A stretch of 6,230 bases of DNA from an uncultured Campylobacter sp. (GTDB lineage Bacteria > Campylobacterota > Campylobacteria > Campylobacterales > Campylobacteraceae), in assembly GCA_938046705.1 (NCBI GenBank), contig CALIWP010000259.1:1-6230 (forward strand), read 5' to 3'. A program made the position numbers and the translations under genes. Below are positions 6,169 through 6,230 of the stretch, piece by piece. The notes below the pieces were generated by a model. That model did not search any database. It was not told the origin of the DNA and worked only from the letters and a program-made list of their open reading frames with translations. Positions within the stretch are counted from its first letter, which is position 1, and each line of letters begins with the position of its first letter.

Positions 6169-6230
6169 TCTCTATGCGACGGCAGAGCAGGAACTGCACG
6201 AGGAGTTCGAGGCATTTCGTTCGCGTCTGA
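6122..6230 (+). pseudogene. Frame-shifted continuation of the nuclease-like gene (runs off the window)
   Basis: Reading from 6122 one frame away gives YGPSASLRSNDPAQYDLYAT, then AEQELHEEFEAFRSRL, open to the window end with codon choice like the gene upstream. Joined after LTERVKLCLCV this makes a natural ending for the protein. A loss of one GT from an ancestral GTGTGT (now GTGT at 6119-6122) would explain the break exactly. It could be a real mutation, a phase-variable tract or a sequencing error. The true stop lies outside the window. Confidence 0.55.

Overview
The window looks like two pieces of DNA from different bacterial backgrounds, meeting in the intergenic region at about 3324-3468. 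Positions 1-3323 read as an epsilonproteobacterial, Campylobacter-like genome. All genes there are on the minus strand, the text is full of AAATTT/AAAATTT words, and the ribosome sites are AAGGA-like. The proteins (YajQ, a D-2-hydroxyacid dehydrogenase, a YgiC/YjfC-type glutathionylspermidine synthase homologue and a DUF2314 protein) suit a higher-GC, oral-type Campylobacter. Positions from about 3400 to 6230 read as a Firmicute of the Selenomonas/Veillonellaceae type. All genes there are on the plus strand, CTG and CTC leucine codons are common, the ribosome sites are strong GAGGGAG/GAGGAGGA types, and I see no AAATTT word after 3320. The taxonomic names are my inference from composition and protein style, not from a search.

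Left block, in transcription order on the minus strand: glutathionylspermidine synthase-like ATP-grasp protein (2145-3323), D-2-hydroxyacid dehydrogenase (1206-2135) and YajQ (706-1203). Gaps of 9 and 2 nt make these an evident operon of ordinary metabolic and housekeeping genes. About 205 nt of non-coding sequence follows, holding a roughly 103-nt imperfect palindrome directly after the yajQ stop and a second compact hairpin. Next comes a DUF2314 gene (start at 500) that runs off the window edge.

Right block, plus strand: a promoter with an extended -10 element, then a WYL-domain transcriptional regulator (3469-4458), an unrecognised 139-residue acidic protein (4455-4874), an HD-domain phosphohydrolase (4880-5446) and a protein with a PD-(D/E)XK-nuclease-like signature resembling the PGN_0703 family (5443-6168, with its continuation in another frame to the window end). 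The genes overlap by ATGA or are almost touching, so they should be co-transcribed and translationally coupled. A WYL regulator leading an HD protein and a putative nuclease is the arrangement expected of an accessory, possibly anti-phage, cassette. This is the most interesting part of the window, but the defence role is inference only.

Two cautions apply. The change of character at 3324-3468, marked by a short AGCTTG tandem repeat, may be a chimeric assembly join rather than a real horizontal transfer. The last gene carries an apparent frameshift near 6118-6123.
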